Made by a program: the position numbers and the translations under genes. 53,206 bases of DNA from an uncultured Prevotellaceae bacterium (GTDB lineage: Bacteria > Bacteroidota > Bacteroidia > Bacteroidales > Bacteroidaceae). The DNA is taken from assembly GCA_902770195.1 (NCBI GenBank), contig CACXSA010000015.1, forward strand, positions 1 through 53,206. Direction: 5' to 3'. Each line of letters opens with the position of its first letter. The first letter of the stretch is position 1. The notes beneath the pieces were generated by a model. The model was not told the origin of the DNA, ran no database searches, and saw nothing but the letters and a program-made list of their open reading frames with translations. This document shows positions 53,142 to 53,206 of the stretch, piece after piece.

Positions 53142-53206
53142 TCAAGCGACTAATTTATACATTTGATAGAGTTTATGGAACTTAGGATTGGCATCAATAA
53201 CCGCAG
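53142..53206 (-). CDS. 3' end of an unidentified gene
   Basis: The minus-strand frame from the window edge to the stop at 53142-53144 encodes the C-terminal residues AVIDANPKFHKLYQMYKLVA. The sequence could be the end of a transposase or of another enzyme, but 20 residues do not permit a call. The gene continues beyond the window. Confidence 0.4.
   Translation of the reverse strand, partial: AVIDANPKFHKLYQMYKLVA

Noticed and set aside
53142-53206. Insertion sequence at the window end
   Set aside because: Only 20 C-terminal residues are visible and no terminal inverted repeats can be verified, so a transposase cannot be claimed.

Overview
The window looks like a chromosomal segment from the phylum Bacteroidota, most probably a Prevotella-like gut or rumen bacterium. 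The evidence is the repeated Bacteroidota promoter (a -33 TTTG and a -7 TAnnTTTG, usually followed by C or CA), weak Shine-Dalgarno sequences, and family content: bifunctional Fkp, a MurF-Alr fusion, GSCFA, DUF4954, fimbrillins, a FISUMP-type domain and an amidase-MlaD pair. No rRNA, tRNA or CRISPR array was found.

Bases 1-19576 hold the accessory region, and it is the most unusual part. It has two same-strand blocks of envelope genes. Block one (1-5242) has an NTF2-like protein cut by the window edge, an LPP20-like protein, an orphan CHASE2 membrane sensor, a small FecR-like protein and a transglutaminase-like protein. After a 558-base gap with a promoter and a long leader, block two (5801-19576) encodes a beta-propeller/OmpA-like protein, a secreted TPR-caspase, a small outer-membrane barrel, four lipoproteins (three clearly fimbrillin-like, one ending in a FISUMP-type domain), a DUF4384-like protein, and two more transglutaminase paralogues. 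The last paralogue has lost its catalytic cysteine. All products carry export signals or membrane segments. I propose a surface or periplasmic stress-response or adhesin-assembly system that combines a CHASE2 sensor, caspase-like and transglutaminase-like cysteine enzymes and pilin-like lipoproteins.

Bases 19795-33221 are mostly housekeeping and sugar metabolism: MTA/SAH nucleosidase (minus strand) divergent from a YfhO-like membrane protein, then GDP-fucose salvage (fkp), GSCFA and murF-alr. A likely hexuronate operon follows: an orphan galactitol-type PTS IIC, a KduI with a signal peptide, and an ExuT-like MFS transporter.

Bases 33222-34560 are a small accessory island with tiny genes, a probable frameshift, dispersed repeats and a repeated promoter-like cassette.

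Bases 34548-52867 return to core genes: nitroreductase, class II ribonucleotide reductase, folB, amidase-SPOR, MlaD, dnaA, nagB, hflX, DUF4954, an M16 peptidase lipoprotein, class I fumarase and a secreted M6 peptidase. The window ends in a small minus-strand gene and the 3' end of an unidentified one.

A second theme is a family of tandem repeats with a strict 7-base period. They occur at gene junctions (20497, 25799, 38000, 42479, 51326/51377) and inside two coding regions (GSCFA and hflX). Several predicted -7 elements lie only 4-8 bases before the start codon, which suggests leaderless or nearly leaderless mRNAs.
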